From: Clostridia bacterium
Lineage (GTDB): Bacteria; Bacillota; Clostridia; Oscillospirales; CAG-272
DNA: 6,033 nt
Assembly (NCBI GenBank): GCA_024404435.1
Contig: JAKSPW010000085.1
Location: forward strand, 1 to 6,033
Direction: 5' to 3'
Shown here: positions 4,597 through 6,033 of the stretch, in pieces
How positions within the stretch are numbered: position 1 is the stretch's first letter
How the letters are laid out: every line of letters begins with the position of its first letter
The notes under the pieces: model-generated
What the model was told of the DNA's origin: nothing
Seen by the model: the letters and a program-made list of their open reading frames with translations, nothing else
The model's database searches: none
Made by a program: the position numbers and the translations under genes

Positions 4597-6033
4597 ATGC
4601 CGAAAAGCCAATACGTAAGCACAGAAAAAGCTTTTGAAAAAGGATTTATCCATTTCGAGGATATTCCGGTCTGCCAGTACAACAAGACACTTGCAGAAGA
4701 GAAGAAGATCTACAAAAAAGAAGACTTCATGAGAATCTATCACGATATGAGAACTATCCACGAGTTCGAGACGATGCTCAACGAAGTCAAGACAAAGTCC
4801 TGTTACAACGGTGTTGAATACTCCAACCCCGGCCCTGCTCACCTCTCCATCGGTCAGGAAGCATCCGCAGTCGGTCAGGCATACTGCCTCGACATCAACG
4901 ACTTCTCGTTCGGCTCTCACAGAAGCCACGGCGAGATCCTCGCAAGAGGTCTTTCCTCCATCGAAAAGCTCGATGACAAAGAGCTCTACGACATCATGAA
5001 GGAATTCCTCGGCGGTTCCGTACTCTCCGTTGTTGAGAAGCACATGAAGGGCGACGGAACGATCAAGTCCCTCGCTAAGAACTTCTACCTCTACGGCGCA
5101 CTCGCAGAGATCTTCGCACGTACGACCGGCTTCAACCGCGGTCTCGGCGGATCCATGCACGCCTTCTTCATCCCGTTCGGCCTGATGCCCAACAACGCCA
5201 TCGTCGGCGGCTCCGGCCCGATCGCTCTCGGCGCAGCTCTTTACAAGAGAGCAAACAGCAAGCCGGGTATCGTTATCGCAAACTCCGGTGACGGCGCTCT
5301 CGGACGCGGTCCCGTTCTCGAGTCCTTCAACTTCGCATCCATGGATCAGATCACGAAGCTCTGGGGCATGGACGGCAAGTACTCCGACGCAGGCATGCCG
5401 ATCCTCTTCAACGTATTCAACAACTTCTACGGTATGGGCGGTCAGACCAGAGGCGAAACGATGGGCTTCGATATGCCCGCACGTCTCGGCGCAGGCTTCA
5501 ATCCCGACGGCATGCACGCCGAAAGGATCAACGGCTACGATCCGCTCGCAGTCATCGACGCAACGACGAGAAAGAAAGCTCTCCTTCTCGAAGGCAAGGG
5601 CCCCGCAATGCTCGACGTCGTAACGTACCGTATTTCCGGTCACTCCCCGTCCGACTCCTCCACCTACCGTACTCCCGAAGAGATCGAAGAGTGGAAGGCA
5701 GCAGACCCGATCGCAGCTTACAGAAAGAAGCTCGTCAAGGGTAAGGTCGCAACGGAAGCCGAGTTCGAGGCTATGGACGAGATGATCATCAACCGTATGA
5801 CCGAGATCATGAAGCTCGCCATCAACGACGAAATTTCTCCCCGTATGGACCTCAACAAGGATCCCGAAGCTATCGCATCCATCATGTTCTCCAACCAGAA
5901 GGTCAAGTCCATGGATCCCTCGAGAGAAGCTGAGATGCTCATGCCGAAGGAAGAGGTTCCGAGAGTTAAGGAAATCGCTAACAAGTCGCGCAAGGCATTC
6001 GACGAGCAGGGCAAGGCTCTCCCGAAGATGAAG
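4597..6033 (+). CDS. Thiamine-diphosphate-dependent 2-oxo acid dehydrogenase E1, probable fused alpha-beta chain, C-terminus beyond window
   Basis: I read 479 codons from the ATG, preceded by AAAGGAG 9 nt upstream, with no stop before the window ends. E1-alpha signatures appear in order: HLSIGQEA (82-89), FGSHRSHG (105-112), LGGSMH (183-188), the thiamine-diphosphate motif GDGALG (231-236) closing with NNFYG (275-279), and the loop RISGHSPSDSSTYR (345-358). E1 decarboxylates the 2-oxo acid and reductively acylates the E2 lipoyl group. Separate alpha subunits usually end by about 330-400 residues. Here the frame runs on through a charged, linker-like tail (about 425-479) and is still open, which suggests that a transketolase-like beta half follows in the same chain. 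Compared with human PDHA1 there are about 44 extra residues between RG (117-118) and GGSMH, and about 15 extra between GDG and NN. Substrate is undecided: pyruvate is most likely, with acetoin or branched-chain 2-oxo acids as alternatives. It is the last visible operon gene, 22 nt after E3. Confidence 0.9.
   Translation, partial: MPKSQYVSTEKAFEKGFIHFEDIPVCQYNKTLAEEKKIYKKEDFMRIYHDMRTIHEFETMLNEVKTKSCYNGVEYSNPGPAHLSIGQEASAVGQAYCLDINDFSFGSHRSHGEILARGLSSIEKLDDKELYDIMKEFLGGSVLSVVEKHMKGDGTIKSLAKNFYLYGALAEIFARTTGFNRGLGGSMHAFFIPFGLMPNNAIVGGSGPIALGAALYKRANSKPGIVIANSGDGALGRGPVLESFNFASMDQITKLWGMDGKYSDAGMPILFNVFNNFYGMGGQTRGETMGFDMPARLGAGFNPDGMHAERINGYDPLAVIDATTRKKALLLEGKGPAMLDVVTYRISGHSPSDSSTYRTPEEIEEWKAADPIAAYRKKLVKGKVATEAEFEAMDEMIINRMTEIMKLAINDEISPRMDLNKDPEAIASIMFSNQKVKSMDPSREAEMLMPKEEVPRVKEIANKSRKAFDEQGKALPKMK

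Noticed and set aside
4567..5643. Minus-strand open frame of 358 codons
   Set aside because: It is antisense and in register to the well-supported E1 gene, and its composition has no family resemblance.

Overview
The window looks like a piece of a Gram-positive chromosome, most likely from the Firmicutes (Clostridia or a relative). The grounds are a secreted protein with three S-layer homology (SLH) domains, purine-rich Shine-Dalgarno sites, AT-rich sigma-A type promoters next to moderately GC-rich genes, and frequent AGA arginine codons. This placement is an inference from style; no marker gene is present.

Layout. (1) Positions 1-829, minus strand: the N-terminal 276 codons of an exported SLH-domain protein, cut by the window's left edge. 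(2) Positions 830-1046: an AT-rich divergent control region with one good promoter on each strand and two perfect 8-bp inverted repeats that are candidate operators. (3) Positions 1047-1835, plus: a DeoR-family transcription regulator, best started at a TTG codon. (4) 1869-3182, plus: the E2 lipoyl acyltransferase. (5) 3198-4574, plus: the E3 dihydrolipoamide dehydrogenase. (6) 4597 to the right edge, plus: a thiamine-diphosphate-dependent E1, alpha half visible, probably the front of a fused alpha-beta E1.

The four plus-strand genes have gaps of 33, 15 and 22 nt and no terminator between them, so they probably form one operon: regulator, E2, E3, E1. E1 decarboxylates a 2-oxo acid (or cleaves acetoin) on thiamine diphosphate, E2 receives the acyl group on its lipoyl lysine and passes it to CoA, and E3 reoxidises the lipoyl group with FAD and NAD+. 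Together they form a complete 2-oxo acid dehydrogenase type complex. Pyruvate is the default guess for the substrate, but the sequence does not prove it.

There is no mobile element, CRISPR array, tRNA or rRNA. No wholly new system is evident. The less ordinary points are the E1 (two insertions of about 44 and 15 residues relative to human PDHA1, and an open frame running well past the usual alpha-subunit end), a DeoR-type regulator heading a dehydrogenase-complex operon, the E2-E3-E1 order, and the repeat-rich divergent promoter region.
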